From positions 1,178,001-1,242,000 of the forward strand of contig JAPOWR010000001.1 in the NCBI GenBank assembly GCA_026707545.1: 64,000 nt of DNA, read 5' to 3'. Of this stretch, positions 18,849 to 27,412 are shown one piece after another. This DNA is from Acidobacteriota bacterium (GTDB taxonomy: Bacteria > Acidobacteriota > Thermoanaerobaculia > Multivoradales > Multivoraceae). Each line of letters opens with the position of its first letter. Position 1 is the stretch's first letter. The position numbers and the translations under genes are program-made. The notes below the pieces were generated by a model. That model did not search any database, was not told where the DNA came from, and worked only from the letters and a program-made list of their open reading frames with translations.

Positions 18849-18854
18849 TAGACT
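18849..18854 (+). promoter_or_regulatory. Candidate leaderless -10 box of the halogenase-like operon
   Basis: TAGACT lies 7 bases upstream of the ATG at 18862, so transcription would start at or next to the start codon. There is no Shine-Dalgarno-like sequence in between. One of several such TANNNT boxes at this distance in the window. Confidence 0.45.
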
Positions 18855-18861
18855 CGCTGCG

Positions 18862-20163
18862 ATGTTCGCCGCATCCTCCTTTGACGCGATCGTTGTCGGC
18901 GCCGGCCCGGGCGGCTCCGCGGCGGCGGCGATCGCCGCGCGTGGCGGGCTGCGCACGCTGCTGCTCGAGCGGGAGGCCGCACCGGTGTTCAAGATCGGCG
19001 AATCGCTGATGCCGGACACCCATGGCGTGTTCGAGAAGATGGGAGCGCTCCGCGCGATGCAGGAGAGCCACTTCGTCGAGAAGCACTCCGTCCAGTTCTT
19101 CACCAGGACCGGAAAGGCGTCCATGCCGTTCTACTTCGACAAGGAACGGCCGGGGGACGACAGCGCCCGCACCTGGCAGGTGCGCCGTTCCGAGTTCGAT
19201 GAGCTCTTGATGGAGACGGCGGCCGGGCAGGGCGCGGAAGTCCATCGCGGCGTCAACGTCCGCGACGTGCTGTTCGAGGACGATCGCGCGGTCGGGGTGC
19301 GTGCGGTTGCGGCGAACGACGGCGGGTCCGTGGAACTCAAGAGCCGGGTCGTGATCGACGCCACCGGCCAGAGCGCCCTGCTCGCGAGACGGCTCGACCT
19401 CGGCCGGGTCGACTACGGCCTGCGCCATGCCTCGATCTACACCCACTTCCGGGGAGCGATCCGGGACGAGGGGAAGGACGAGGGCGCGACCCTGATCCTG
19501 CACACGAAGTCCGGAGAGTGCTGGTTCTGGTACATCCCGCTGGCCGGGGACGTGGTGAGCGTCGGCGTGGTCGGGCCGATGGACACGCTGATCAGGAAGC
19601 GCGACGGCAGACCGCACGAGATCTTCTTCGAGGAGGTCAGGAACTGCGCCGAGATCGAGCGGCGCATTGCACCGGCCCATCAGTGCCGGCCGGTGTCCGT
19701 GATGAAGGATTTCTCCTACCGCATTGAGAAGATGGCGGGCGACGGCTGGATCGCGATCGGCGACGCGTTCTCGTTCATCGATCCGGTCTACTCGTCGGGA
19801 GTCTTCCTGGCGCTCAAGTCGGGGGAGATGGCGGCCGAGACCGCGATCGGGGCGATCGCGGCGGACGACCTCTCGGGCCAACGCCTGGGCGCGTTCCAGC
19901 CTCTCCTGATGCGCGGCGTCGAGGCCGTGCGGCAACTGGTCAACGTCTTCTACGACCGGAACTTCAGCGTCGGCGCGTTCCTGCGGCTCTACCCGCAACA
20001 CCAGAGCAAGGTCACCCGCATTCTGATCGGCGACGTGTTCGAACTGGACTTCACGTCCATGTTCGAGGACATGGCGACCTTCGCCGCCGCCGGCGGCGGC
20101 AGGGCGATGAGTGCGCCCGAGGCGGCCACAGCGGCGACTCCGCAGCCGCTCCAGGCCACCTGA
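18862..20163 (+). CDS. Flavin-dependent-halogenase-like FAD oxidoreductase
   Basis: 433 residues. VVGAGPGGSAAAAIAARGG (GxGxxG, residues 13-18) binds FAD. ECWFWYIPLAG contains W221-x-W223-x-I225-P226, the WxWxIP signature of flavin-dependent halogenases. FKIGESLMP and FVEKHSVQFF supply conserved lysines, with Lys74 the better match to the catalytic lysine of phenolic or carrier-bound-substrate halogenases. GDAFSFIDPVYSSGVFLALKSG is the C-terminal FAD block seen in that branch. A non-halogenating monooxygenase or reductase of the same fold is possible. No flavin reductase partner is adjacent. It heads a tightly packed operon with a symporter, a glycosyltransferase and an ABC exporter, and is divergent from a TonB receptor. 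Confidence 0.82.
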   Translation: MFAASSFDAIVVGAGPGGSAAAAIAARGGLRTLLLEREAAPVFKIGESLMPDTHGVFEKMGALRAMQESHFVEKHSVQFFTRTGKASMPFYFDKERPGDDSARTWQVRRSEFDELLMETAAGQGAEVHRGVNVRDVLFEDDRAVGVRAVAANDGGSVELKSRVVIDATGQSALLARRLDLGRVDYGLRHASIYTHFRGAIRDEGKDEGATLILHTKSGECWFWYIPLAGDVVSVGVVGPMDTLIRKRDGRPHEIFFEEVRNCAEIERRIAPAHQCRPVSVMKDFSYRIEKMAGDGWIAIGDAFSFIDPVYSSGVFLALKSGEMAAETAIGAIAADDLSGQRLGAFQPLLMRGVEAVRQLVNVFYDRNFSVGAFLRLYPQHQSKVTRILIGDVFELDFTSMFEDMATFAAAGGGRAMSAPEAATAATPQPLQAT

Positions 20164-20187
20164 GCCGGAAGTCGTCGGGCAGTTTCC

Positions 20188-20436
20188 ATGGCGGCTCGAG
20201 CAGCCCGGGTCACGGCCTACGCGGCGCTGCCGGTGCTGTACCTGCTGCACAACGACCTGTGGTTCTGGGACGATCCGGGCCGGTTTCTGGGTTTGCCGGT
20301 CGGCTTGACGTACCACATCCTGTTCTCGGCGGCGGTCGTACTCGCGATGTGGGGGCTGGTGCGGGTCGCCTGGCCCGGCGGCGTGCTCGACAAACTGGCC
20401 GGGGAGGCTGGTGACGACGAGGTGGGCCGGAGGTGA
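20188..20436 (+). CDS. DUF3311-like small membrane protein, symporter partner
   Basis: 82 residues with two hydrophobic helices (AYAALPVLYLLHN and TYHILFSAAVVLAMWGLV). The pattern P-x-x-x-x-L-H-N-D-x-W-F-W-x-D-P and G-L-P-V-G-L-T-Y-H matches DUF3311 proteins, which are commonly encoded beside sodium:solute symporters. It overlaps the symporter by 4 bp, so the two are translationally coupled and probably form a complex, as inferred from context. No ribosome site of note precedes the ATG. Confidence 0.8.
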   Translation: MAARAARVTAYAALPVLYLLHNDLWFWDDPGRFLGLPVGLTYHILFSAAVVLAMWGLVRVAWPGGVLDKLAGEAGDDEVGRR

Positions 20437-21890
20437 CTCTCACCGTCATCTTCGCGTACCTTGCGGCGGTCCTGCTGATCGGGGTCTGGAGCAACCGGCG
20501 GCTGGCCGCGACCGGCGAGGACTTCTTCGTCGCCGGCCGGACGATCGGGCCGTTCGTGCTGCTGATGACCCTGTTCGGCACGCACATGACCTCGTTCGCC
20601 CTGCTCGGCGCTTCGGCGGAGTCCTACCGGATCGGCATCGGCGTCTTCTCCCTGATGGCGTCGTCGTCGGCCCTGATGGTGCCGATCGTCTTCTTCTTCG
20701 TCGGCACACGGGTCTGGGCCGTGGGGAGGCGTCTCGGACTCCTGACCCAGGTGCAGTTCGTCCGCGCCCGCTGGGGCTCGGACGGCATCGGCCTCCTGCT
20801 CTTCGTCGTTCTCGTCCTGCTGCTCCTGCCCTACCTGCTGATCGGCGTGATGGGAGGCGGCGTGGTGCTGGGACAGATCACGGACGGGGCGGCGCCGGCG
20901 TGGCTTGGCAGTCTGCTCGTCTCGGGGGTCGTGATCGGCTACGTGACCAGCGGAGGACTTCGCGGCACGGCCTGGGTGAACACGTTCCAGACCGCGATGT
21001 TCATGCTGCTCGGGGCGGTGACGGCGGTACTGATCGTCACCAGGCTCGGGGGGGTGGGCCCGGCCCTCGACCGGGTCGCGGAGAGTCGGCCGGAGCTGCT
21101 GATCCGGGGCGAGGCGATCCACCCGTTGCGGCTGCTCAGCTACACCCTGATCCCCCTGTCCGTGGGGACCTTTCCGCACATCTTCGCGCACTGGCTGTCG
21201 GCCAAGCGAGCGGCGACCTTCAAGGCGCCGGTCGTCCTCTACCCGGTCTGCATCGCCGTGGTGTGGATCCCCAGCGTGCTGCTCGGGCTGTTCGGGAACA
21301 TCGACTTTCCGGGGCTCGACGGTGCGGCCTCGAACTCGGTCCTGGTCCGGATGATCGCGCTCTACACTCCCGAGCTGCTCGCTGGCCTGCTGGGCGCGGG
21401 CGTCTTTGCCGCCATCATGTCGTCGCTCGACTCCCAGTCGCTCTCGCTGGGCACGATGTTCACGCAGGACGTCGTTCGGCACTATCGCTGGGGCGGCGAC
21501 CTGGACGAGGCGCGCCAGGTGCGGCTGGGCCGGATGTTCGTCGTCGGGGTCGTGGCGACCGTGTTCCTGCTGTCCCTGGTGGCCGAGCGCAGCATCTTCG
21601 CGCTCTCTGTGTGGTCGTTCACGGGCTTCGCCTCCCTGCTGCCGGTCGTGGTCGCGGCGCTCTACTGGCGCCGGAGCACGGCGGCGGGCGCGGGCGCGTC
21701 GATCCTCACGGTGATCGCGCTCTGGACCTGGTTCTTCGTTCGCGGCATCGGCGATGCGGACTACAGCGTCGGCGGCACCGGCGTCATGCCGGTCGCCGTC
21801 GTCTTCGCGGGTTCCACCCTGGCCATGATCGTCGGCTCCCTTTTGAGCAGCCCGCCCACGCCCGAGCGGGTAGCCCGGTTTATCCCGTGA
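20433..21890 (+). CDS. Sodium:solute symporter family (SSS) transporter
   Basis: 485 residues, about 13 hydrophobic helices. It begins MTLTVIFAYLAAVLLIGVWS and contains RRLAATGEDFFVAGRTIGPF, GLLTQVQFVRARWGS, YVTSGGLRGTAWVNTFQT and AIMSSLDSQSLSLGTMFTQD, the standard SSS core. It imports a solute with Na+; the solute is unknown. GTG at 20433 overlaps the DUF3311-like stop, with ggccggagg upstream. The next gene overlaps its stop by 4 bp. The DUF3311 partner places it in the branch of SSS transporters with a small accessory subunit. Confidence 0.92.
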   Translation: MTLTVIFAYLAAVLLIGVWSNRRLAATGEDFFVAGRTIGPFVLLMTLFGTHMTSFALLGASAESYRIGIGVFSLMASSSALMVPIVFFFVGTRVWAVGRRLGLLTQVQFVRARWGSDGIGLLLFVVLVLLLLPYLLIGVMGGGVVLGQITDGAAPAWLGSLLVSGVVIGYVTSGGLRGTAWVNTFQTAMFMLLGAVTAVLIVTRLGGVGPALDRVAESRPELLIRGEAIHPLRLLSYTLIPLSVGTFPHIFAHWLSAKRAATFKAPVVLYPVCIAVVWIPSVLLGLFGNIDFPGLDGAASNSVLVRMIALYTPELLAGLLGAGVFAAIMSSLDSQSLSLGTMFTQDVVRHYRWGGDLDEARQVRLGRMFVVGVVATVFLLSLVAERSIFALSVWSFTGFASLLPVVVAALYWRRSTAAGAGASILTVIALWTWFFVRGIGDADYSVGGTGVMPVAVVFAGSTLAMIVGSLLSSPPTPERVARFIP

Positions 21891-23251
21891 ACAGTACGGA
21901 CCAGCCGCTGCGCATCGCCTATCTGGCCGCCGGCGCCGGCGGCATGCTCTGCGGCAGTTGCATCCACGACAACACCCTGGTCCGCGAACTCCAGCACCGA
22001 GGGCACAACGCGCTGTTGCTGCCGATCTACACGCCGCTCCGGACCGACGAGGAGAACGTGAGTTACGGCCGCGTCTTCTATGGCGCGGTGAACATCTATC
22101 TGGAGCAGAAGCTGCCGCTTTGGAGCCGGGCGCCCGCGGCGCTCCGCAGGTTGCTGGACAACCCCGGGCTGCTTTCGCGGGTCACCCGGTCGGCGTCGGC
22201 GACCGACGCCCACCAGCTCGGTGAACTCGCCCTGTCCATGGTGCGGGGCGAGGAGGGGCGTCAACTGGCGGAGCTCCAGAGCCTGGCGCGATGGCTCGCC
22301 GACGAGTTCCGGCCCGACGTCGTCCACCTGACGAACTCGATGCTCGTGGGGATGGTGCACCGGCTTCGTGAGGCGCTTCCGGAGGCGCTGATCGTCTGCG
22401 GTCTCCAGGGCGAGGACATCTTCCTCCAGGACCTGGACGAGCCCCACAAGTCCCTGGTGGTCGAGGAGATGCGGAAGCGCGTGCGCGAGGTCGACGTCCT
22501 GGTGGCGCCGAACGACTACTACGCGGCGACGATGGCGGAGCTGCTCGAGTTGCCCCCGGCCGACATCGACGTGGCGCGCCTGGGAATCGAGCTCGAGGGA
22601 CACGGTCACCGCGAGGCGGAGCCTCCGGAGTCGACCCTGGTCATCGGCTACCTGGCGCGGATGTGCCCGGAGAAGGGGTTTCACCTCGCCGCCGAGGCGT
22701 TCAAGGCGTTGAGCGACCGGCTGGGGACGGGCAGCGTCCGTTTCCGCGCCGCCGGCTACCTGGGCGGCCGCGACCGCGCGTACTTCGAGGAGCAGCGGCG
22801 CCGGATCGCCGACTGGGGGCTCGAGCCGCACTTCGACTGGCTGGGAGAGGTAACCCGCGAGGAGAAGATCGAGCTGCTGTGCAGCCTGCATGCGCTCGTG
22901 CTGCCGACGGTCTACCGAGAGGCCAAGGGACTGCCGGCGCTCGAGGCGATGGCGAACGGTGTTCCGGCCGTGCTGCCCGACCACGGCGCGTTTCCGGAGA
23001 TGCTCGAGCGGACAGGCGGCGGCACGCTGGTGCCCGCCGGCGATCCGTCGGCATTGGCGGACGCCGTCGAACAGTTGGCCGGCGACGCGGAACGCCGGCG
23101 CCACCTGGGCCGGTCCGGCATTTCCGGCGTGCGCCGCCACTACGCGGCGGAGCTGATGGCCGCGGAAACGCTCGCCTCCTACCGGCGCGGGCTGTCCCGT
23201 CGCGAAAGCGACGCCGGCGGGCCGGCGCTAGCATCGGCCGGTCATGGCTGA
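21887..23251 (+). CDS. GT4-family glycosyltransferase
   Basis: 454 residues from GTG at 21887, which overlaps the symporter stop (GTGA). The N-terminus AGAGGMLCGSCIHDNTLVREL with HNALLLPIYTPLRTDEENVS is distinctive of a GT-B subfamily I associate with planctomycetes and acidobacteria. LARMCPEKGFHLAAEAF and PTVYREAKGLPALEAMANGVPAV, containing the E-x7-E of retaining GT4 enzymes, form the donor-binding half. It probably transfers a sugar from a nucleotide donor at the inner membrane; the acceptor is unknown. It overlaps the ABC ATPase by 8 bp, which suggests that the glycosylated product is the cargo of the ABC system downstream. Confidence 0.87.
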   Translation: MNSTDQPLRIAYLAAGAGGMLCGSCIHDNTLVRELQHRGHNALLLPIYTPLRTDEENVSYGRVFYGAVNIYLEQKLPLWSRAPAALRRLLDNPGLLSRVTRSASATDAHQLGELALSMVRGEEGRQLAELQSLARWLADEFRPDVVHLTNSMLVGMVHRLREALPEALIVCGLQGEDIFLQDLDEPHKSLVVEEMRKRVREVDVLVAPNDYYAATMAELLELPPADIDVARLGIELEGHGHREAEPPESTLVIGYLARMCPEKGFHLAAEAFKALSDRLGTGSVRFRAAGYLGGRDRAYFEEQRRRIADWGLEPHFDWLGEVTREEKIELLCSLHALVLPTVYREAKGLPALEAMANGVPAVLPDHGAFPEMLERTGGGTLVPAGDPSALADAVEQLAGDAERRRHLGRSGISGVRRHYAAELMAAETLASYRRGLSRRESDAGGPALASAGHG

Positions 23252-23945
23252 GGCCCTCCGCTTCGAGCACGTCACGAAGTCCTACGGCACCGAGGCGGGC
23301 GCCGTCGAGGTACTGCGGGGCATCTCGTTCTCTCTCGATACGGGGGAAGCGATGGCGGTCACCGGTCCGTCCGGCAGCGGCAAGAGCACCCTGCTGCATC
23401 TTGCCGCGACGCTCGAGACGCCGACCTCGGGCAGCGTCCGGATTGGCGGCGAGGTTGCCCACGATCTGCCGGAACGGGAGTTGGCGGCGTTCAGAAGCCG
23501 CCGCGTCGGCCTGGTGTTCCAGGATCACTACCTGCTGCCTCAGTACACGATGCTGCAGAACGTCCTGCTGCCGACGGTGGCCGCCGGGAACGGAGAGAAC
23601 GACACGGAAGGGCGTGCGCTGGCCCTGCTGGATCGGGTTGGTCTCGGCGCCCGCGTCGATCACCGGCCGGCCCAGTTGTCGGGTGGCGAGCGGCAGCGGG
23701 CCGCGATCGTGCGCGCGGTGATCAATGGCCCTAGCTTGCTCCTGTGTGACGAGCCGACCGGCAACCTGGACGGGGAGACGGCGGGTTCGGTAGCCGACCT
23801 GCTGCTTGAACTCCACCGCGACGAGGAGAGCGCCCTGATCGTCGTGACCCACAGCCTGGAGCTCGCCGCGAGGTTGCCGCGCCGCGTCGAGCTGCGCGCC
23901 GGCCTGATCGAGGAAGTGGCGCCGGAGCGGGCGGCCGGAGGCTGA
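23244..23945 (+). CDS. ABC transporter ATP-binding protein, LolD/MacB type
   Basis: 233 residues. Walker A GPSGSGKST, Q-loop FQDHYLLPQYT, signature LSGGERQRAAIVRAV, Walker B LLLCDEPTGNLD and H-loop VTHS are all intact. The closest family is LolD/MacB/FtsE (lipoprotein or macrolide export, mechanotransmission). The ATG at 23244 lies inside the end of the glycosyltransferase gene. A TAGCAT box at 23229-23234 is 9 bases before it, so an internal leaderless start is possible. It pairs with the FtsX-like permease 4 bp downstream. Confidence 0.93.
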   Translation: MAEALRFEHVTKSYGTEAGAVEVLRGISFSLDTGEAMAVTGPSGSGKSTLLHLAATLETPTSGSVRIGGEVAHDLPERELAAFRSRRVGLVFQDHYLLPQYTMLQNVLLPTVAAGNGENDTEGRALALLDRVGLGARVDHRPAQLSGGERQRAAIVRAVINGPSLLLCDEPTGNLDGETAGSVADLLLELHRDEESALIVVTHSLELAARLPRRVELRAGLIEEVAPERAAGG

Positions 23946-23949
23946 CGCG

Positions 23950-26900
23950 GTGGCTGTTGCTCGCCCGTCCGGCCCCCTGCCTAGTCTCCGTCACTACTGG
24001 CGCTCGAACGTCGCCGTGGTGCTCACCGCGGCGGTCGCGACCTCCGTGCTGACCGGCGCGCTGATGGTCGGCGACTCGGTTCGGGGAAGTCTGCGCCAGC
24101 TCACGCTCGAGCGCCTGGGCGGCATCGATCACGCCCTTCTCGGCGCCGGTTTCTTCCGCGAGCAACTGCGGAACGAACTGGCCGGCGACGCCGCCTTCAC
24201 GGCGCGTTACGGTCCGGTGTCGGCCGCGATCCTGATGCAGGGAAGCGTCGTGGAACCCGAGAGCGGCAGGCGCGCCGCCCGGGTCAACGTCCAGGGGATC
24301 GACGACGGGTTCGGCTCCTTCTTCCCTGACGCGACGGAGCAGCTCGACCTGTCCCGGCGCGACGGCCAGCTCTTCGCGTCGCTGGCGGTCAACCGCTCGC
24401 TGGCGGAGGCGCTGGCGGTCGAGACCGGCGACTCCGTCGTGCTCTACCTGGAGCGCCCTAGCGAGGCGCCGCGGGCCAGCCTGATGGGGGAGAAGGATCC
24501 TGAGGACCAGTTGGAGAGCATGCGGCTGAGCGTGGTCTCCGTGCTCGAGGACGATGGCCCCGGCCGCTTCCAACTGGCGCCCCACCAGAGCCAGCCCCTG
24601 GTCGGCTACGTGCGGCTTCGCGACCTTCAGCGGGAGCTCGATCGGCGCGGTCTGGCGAACGCGTTGCTCGTGGGCGAGCTCGGGGAGGCCGGCGAACCCG
24701 AAGCCGCGGCGCTGGATCTCGAGCGCCGGATTCGCTCCCATGCTCAGGCGGCCGACTTCAGCCTGGCGTTCGCCGAGGCGGAAGATCACCTGCGCATCAC
24801 CAGTTCCCAGATCGTCTTCGGCGAGGAGCTCGCCGGAGCGGTGGAGGTCCTGGCGCGGGACCAGGGTGTTGAGGCGATCGGCGTCTCGACCTATCTCGCC
24901 AACCGGACCGGCGCGGAGAACGGCGCCGCGGCTCCCTACTCGACGATCGCCGCGCTCGATACGGGGAGGGCCGGCGAGCTCGGCGTGCTGCGGCTGGCCG
25001 ACGGTCGGCCGGCGCCGGCGCTCGCGCCTGGCGAGGTGCTCGTCAACACCTTCCTGGCGGAGGACCTTGGGGTCGGTGAGGGCGACCGGCTGACGCTCGA
25101 CTACTTCGTCATCGGCGATCGCGAGCAACTGGTCGAGCGGCCGGTTCAGGCCACCGTCGCGGGCGTGGTCGAGATGACGGGCTGGGCTGCGGACCGCAAC
25201 CTGACTCCCGACTTTCCGGGAGTCGCCGACGCCGACAACATGAGCGACTGGGACCCGACCTTCCCGGTCGATCTCAGCCGGATCAGGGACCAGGACGAGG
25301 CCTACTGGGATGAACATCGGGCAACCCCGAAGTTGTTCGTCTCCCTTGAGTACGGCGCCGAGCTCTGGTCCAGCCGCTTCGGTCTTCTCACCTCGTTCCG
25401 GCTGCTGCCCGCGGACGGAGACTCGCCGGGTCAACTCCGGGCCGCTCTCGAGGGAGAGGCGCCGGAACGCGTCGAGCTGCACGCGGCGGGTCTGGCGGTC
25501 GAGGCGGTCAAGGCCGCGGGCCTGCGGGGCGCCACCGGCGCCACCGACTTCGGGGGTCTGTTCATTGGTTTCAGCCTGTTTCTGATCGTCTCCGCAGCGT
25601 TGCTGGTGGGCCTGTTCTTCCGTCTGGGAACCGAGAGCCGCGCCAACGAGATGGGCCTGCTGCTGGCGCTCGGCCACGGCATCAAGCGGGTCCGGCGGCG
25701 TTTCCTGGTCGAAGGCGCCCTGCTCGGCGGGGCGGGTGTCCTGCTCGGCCTGGGCGGAGCGGTGCTCTATGCCGGCGCGATGATGGCCGCGCTCCGGACC
25801 CTGTGGCGCTCCGCCGTCGGTTCGAGTCATCTCTACCTCCACGTCGAGCCTCTGACGCTGGCCCTGGGCGGCGCCGGTTCGCTCCTCGTCGTGTTCTTCG
25901 CGATCCGGGGCGCTGTCGGCCGGCTGGCGGCCGTGTCGCCCATCCGGTTGCTGCGGGGAGAGACCACCGAGCGACCGGCGGCGGTGTCAGCGCCGGGACG
26001 CAGGGCGCGCTGGACCAGGGGGATCGCCGGCGGTCTCGCTGTCGCCCTGCTCGGCGGGTCGGCTGCCGCCCCGGCGTCGTCGGCCGCCTATCTGTTCTTC
26101 TCCGGCGGCGCCTGCCTCCTGATCGCCGGACTTGCCGGCTTTACCCTTTGGCTGCGCCGGCGGCCGGAAGCCCCGCTCCGGAGCTGGTCCTGGCGCGCCG
26201 GCTCCAGCATGGCGGCGGCCAACGCCTCGCTCAATCCGGGGCGGAGCCTGCTCTGCGCCGCCCTGGTGGCGAGCGCGTCGTTCGTCATCGTGGCCGTCGG
26301 CGCCTACGGACTGCGTTTCGGCGAGGAGACGAGGAGTCTGGATTCGGGGGCCGGAGGTTTCGATCTGGTCGCGGAGTCCGATGTCTCCGTTCTCGCGGAC
26401 ATGACAAGCGTGGAGGGACGCTACGAACTGGGCTTCGGCGAGGAGGCTTCCGATCTCGTCGGACGCGCCGAGATCGTTGCCTTCCGGACGGTGCCCGGCG
26501 ACGACATCAGTTGCCTCAACCTGTTCCAGCCGGAGAGGCCGCGGCTGCTCGGCGCGCCGCCGGAGTTCATAGAGCGCGGGGGCTTTCGCTTCCAGTCGCT
26601 CATCTCCGAGGCGGGCGAGGCGCCCTGGGTACTGCTGGAGCAGGACCTCGGCCCCGGCATCGTTCCGGCGATCGGCGATTTCAACTCCGTCATGTGGATT
26701 CTCCATTCGGGGCTCGGCCAGGGCATCGAGGTCGAGACGGAGCGTGGGGAGACGATCGAACTGCGGCTGGTCGGGCTCCTGCGCAAGAGCGTGTTCCAGA
26801 GCGAACTCGTGATCTCCGAGGCGAACCTGGCGAGGCACTTCCCGAGCCGGACGGGCGCTTCCTACTTCCTGCTGCGAACCGAACCGGACGAGCAGGACCG

Positions 26901-27375
26901 GACGATGCAGGAGCTCGAGCGGACGCTGGCCGGCTTCGGTTTCGACGCCGTCCCCACCGCCCAGCGACTACAGGCGTTCCAGGCGGTCGAGAACACCTAC
27001 CTCGGCACCTTCCAGACCCTGGGCGGACTCGGCCTGCTGCTCGGTACGCTGGGCCTCTCGGTGGTGCTGCTGCGCAACCTGCTGGAGCGGCGGGGCGAGC
27101 TGGCAACGATGCAGGCGATCGGCTTCTGGCGGCGCGCCCTGGCCTGGCTGGTGGTGGCTGAGAACAGCCTGCTCCTGGCGGCCGGCGTCACGGTGGGCGC
27201 CGCCTCGGCGCTCGTCGCGGTGAGCCCGCACCTGCTCGGCGGTCACGCGCTGGTGCCGTGGCTGTCGCTCGGACTCACCCTCCTGCTGGTGCTGGCGGCC
27301 GGCACGCTGGCGAGCCTCGCGGCGGTAAGACGGGTTACCCGGGAAGACCTGCTGCCGGCGCTACGCGGTAGCTAG
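23950..27375 (+). CDS. Large FtsX/MacB-like ABC permease (1141 residues)
   Basis: One N-terminal helix (NVAVVLTAAVATSVLTGALM, residues about 18-37) is followed by a long MacB-type periplasmic domain. An FtsX block of three helices spans about residues 535-650 (FIGFSLFLIVSAALLVGLFF). Further helices lie near 690-770, a second extracytoplasmic domain at about 790-1000, and a final FtsX block at about 1015-1135 (LGGLGLLLGTLGLSVVLLRN). It is thus a fused double-FtsX permease, larger than LolC/E (about 400) or MacB (about 650). GTG start at 23950. With the ATPase it should act as a mechanotransmission-type exporter or extractor of envelope substrates. Its substrate may be the product of the upstream glycosyltransferase. 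Confidence 0.88.
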   Translation: MAVARPSGPLPSLRHYWRSNVAVVLTAAVATSVLTGALMVGDSVRGSLRQLTLERLGGIDHALLGAGFFREQLRNELAGDAAFTARYGPVSAAILMQGSVVEPESGRRAARVNVQGIDDGFGSFFPDATEQLDLSRRDGQLFASLAVNRSLAEALAVETGDSVVLYLERPSEAPRASLMGEKDPEDQLESMRLSVVSVLEDDGPGRFQLAPHQSQPLVGYVRLRDLQRELDRRGLANALLVGELGEAGEPEAAALDLERRIRSHAQAADFSLAFAEAEDHLRITSSQIVFGEELAGAVEVLARDQGVEAIGVSTYLANRTGAENGAAAPYSTIAALDTGRAGELGVLRLADGRPAPALAPGEVLVNTFLAEDLGVGEGDRLTLDYFVIGDREQLVERPVQATVAGVVEMTGWAADRNLTPDFPGVADADNMSDWDPTFPVDLSRIRDQDEAYWDEHRATPKLFVSLEYGAELWSSRFGLLTSFRLLPADGDSPGQLRAALEGEAPERVELHAAGLAVEAVKAAGLRGATGATDFGGLFIGFSLFLIVSAALLVGLFFRLGTESRANEMGLLLALGHGIKRVRRRFLVEGALLGGAGVLLGLGGAVLYAGAMMAALRTLWRSAVGSSHLYLHVEPLTLALGGAGSLLVVFFAIRGAVGRLAAVSPIRLLRGETTERPAAVSAPGRRARWTRGIAGGLAVALLGGSAAAPASSAAYLFFSGGACLLIAGLAGFTLWLRRRPEAPLRSWSWRAGSSMAAANASLNPGRSLLCAALVASASFVIVAVGAYGLRFGEETRSLDSGAGGFDLVAESDVSVLADMTSVEGRYELGFGEEASDLVGRAEIVAFRTVPGDDISCLNLFQPERPRLLGAPPEFIERGGFRFQSLISEAGEAPWVLLEQDLGPGIVPAIGDFNSVMWILHSGLGQGIEVETERGETIELRLVGLLRKSVFQSELVISEANLARHFPSRTGASYFLLRTEPDEQDRTMQELERTLAGFGFDAVPTAQRLQAFQAVENTYLGTFQTLGGLGLLLGTLGLSVVLLRNLLERRGELATMQAIGFWRRALAWLVVAENSLLLAAGVTVGAASALVAVSPHLLGGHALVPWLSLGLTLLLVLAAGTLASLAAVRRVTREDLLPALRGS

Positions 27376-27378
27376 TCG

Positions 27379-27396
27379 GCCGGCGGGGCCGCCGGC
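27379..27396. terminator. GC-rich hairpin between convergent genes
   Basis: GCCGGCGG-GG-CCGCCGGC is a perfect 8-bp stem with a minimal loop, placed exactly between the permease stop (27375) and the S9 peptidase stop (27413). It could terminate both transcripts. There is no T-tract on either side. Confidence 0.4.
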
Positions 27397-27412
27397 GCAC
27401 CCAGCGCGGGAC

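Noticed and set aside
20411-21886. Upstream extension of the glycosyltransferase frame across the symporter gene
   Set aside because: The GTG at 21887 with a 4-bp overlap gives the family N-terminus; the upstream part is a shadow of the symporter.
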